Positions 5,480-5,501 of a DNA stretch of 5,501 nt are shown here, piece after piece. Every line of letters begins with the position of its first letter. Position 1 is the stretch's first letter. The position numbers and the translations under genes were made by a program. Source of the stretch: JABDBK01 sp964453575 (GTDB lineage Bacteria > Pseudomonadota > Gammaproteobacteria > DSM-16500). Where the stretch lies: contig CAYVRW010000122.1 in assembly GCA_964453575.1 (NCBI GenBank), positions 1-5,501 on the forward strand, written 5' to 3'. The notes under the pieces were generated by a model. The model was given only the letters and a program-made list of their open reading frames with translations. It did no database searches and was not told the DNA's origin.

Positions 5480-5501
5480 CCCTCTCCCCTCCAACGCGCT
5501 T
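5480..5501. repeat. Left arm of a second REP-like element, cut by the window end
   Basis: This stretch reads CCCTCTCCCCTCCAACGCGC plus TT. It shares CCCTCCAA-N3-GCTT with the left arm and loop of the 5397-5433 hairpin (5401-5415), differing in the inner stem bases (CGC against TTT). The matching right arm would lie beyond the window. The 34 bases between the two elements hold no gene that I can see. Confidence 0.45.

Noticed and set aside
1..5501. CRISPR array, tRNA, rRNA or insertion sequence
   Set aside because: No regularly spaced direct repeats, no cloverleaf with TTCRA arm, no rRNA-like conserved segments and no transposase frame were seen on either strand.

Overview
The window is AT-rich bacterial DNA. 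LysA, CpdA and the GGDEF protein all read as gammaproteobacterial. The base composition, the CpdA close to the enterobacterial type, a DOT1-like methyltransferase and an unrecognised soluble protein fit best with an intracellular or host-associated lineage such as the Legionellales (Legionella/Coxiella relatives). That placement is an inference from general appearance, not from a search.

Layout. Positions 1-891 (+) hold the C-terminal two thirds of diaminopimelate decarboxylase, LysA, whose N-terminus lies outside the window. It ends inside a strong hairpin (874-903) that has U-tracts in both directions, so it can also terminate the converging transcript. That minus-strand transcript starts near 2904 and carries a six-helix membrane diguanylate cyclase (2875-1676), then an unrecognised 255-residue soluble protein (1686-919). 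The two overlap by 11 bases. A 186-base divergent intergenic region (2876-3061) contains a good minus-strand promoter whose -10 lies in a 14-bp palindrome, and a second inverted repeat near the probable plus-strand promoter.

Rightward runs a tight three-gene operon joined by one-base stop/start overlaps: cpdA (3',5'-cyclic-AMP phosphodiesterase), a small DOT1-like SAM-dependent methyltransferase, and an integral membrane protein resembling a MASE1 sensor domain with no output domain attached. The last 114 bases contain no gene. They hold a perfect 15-bp-stem hairpin, a G-quadruplex-type G-tract series, and what looks like the left half of a second related hairpin cut by the window edge, which suggests a REP-like dispersed repeat.

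Taken together, the centre of the window is a divergent second-messenger locus: c-di-GMP synthesis on one side, cAMP degradation on the other, plus an orphan membrane sensor-like protein and a methyltransferase of unknown target. The most unusual elements are the cpdA/DOT1-like/MASE1-like gene combination and the orphan protein coupled to the cyclase.
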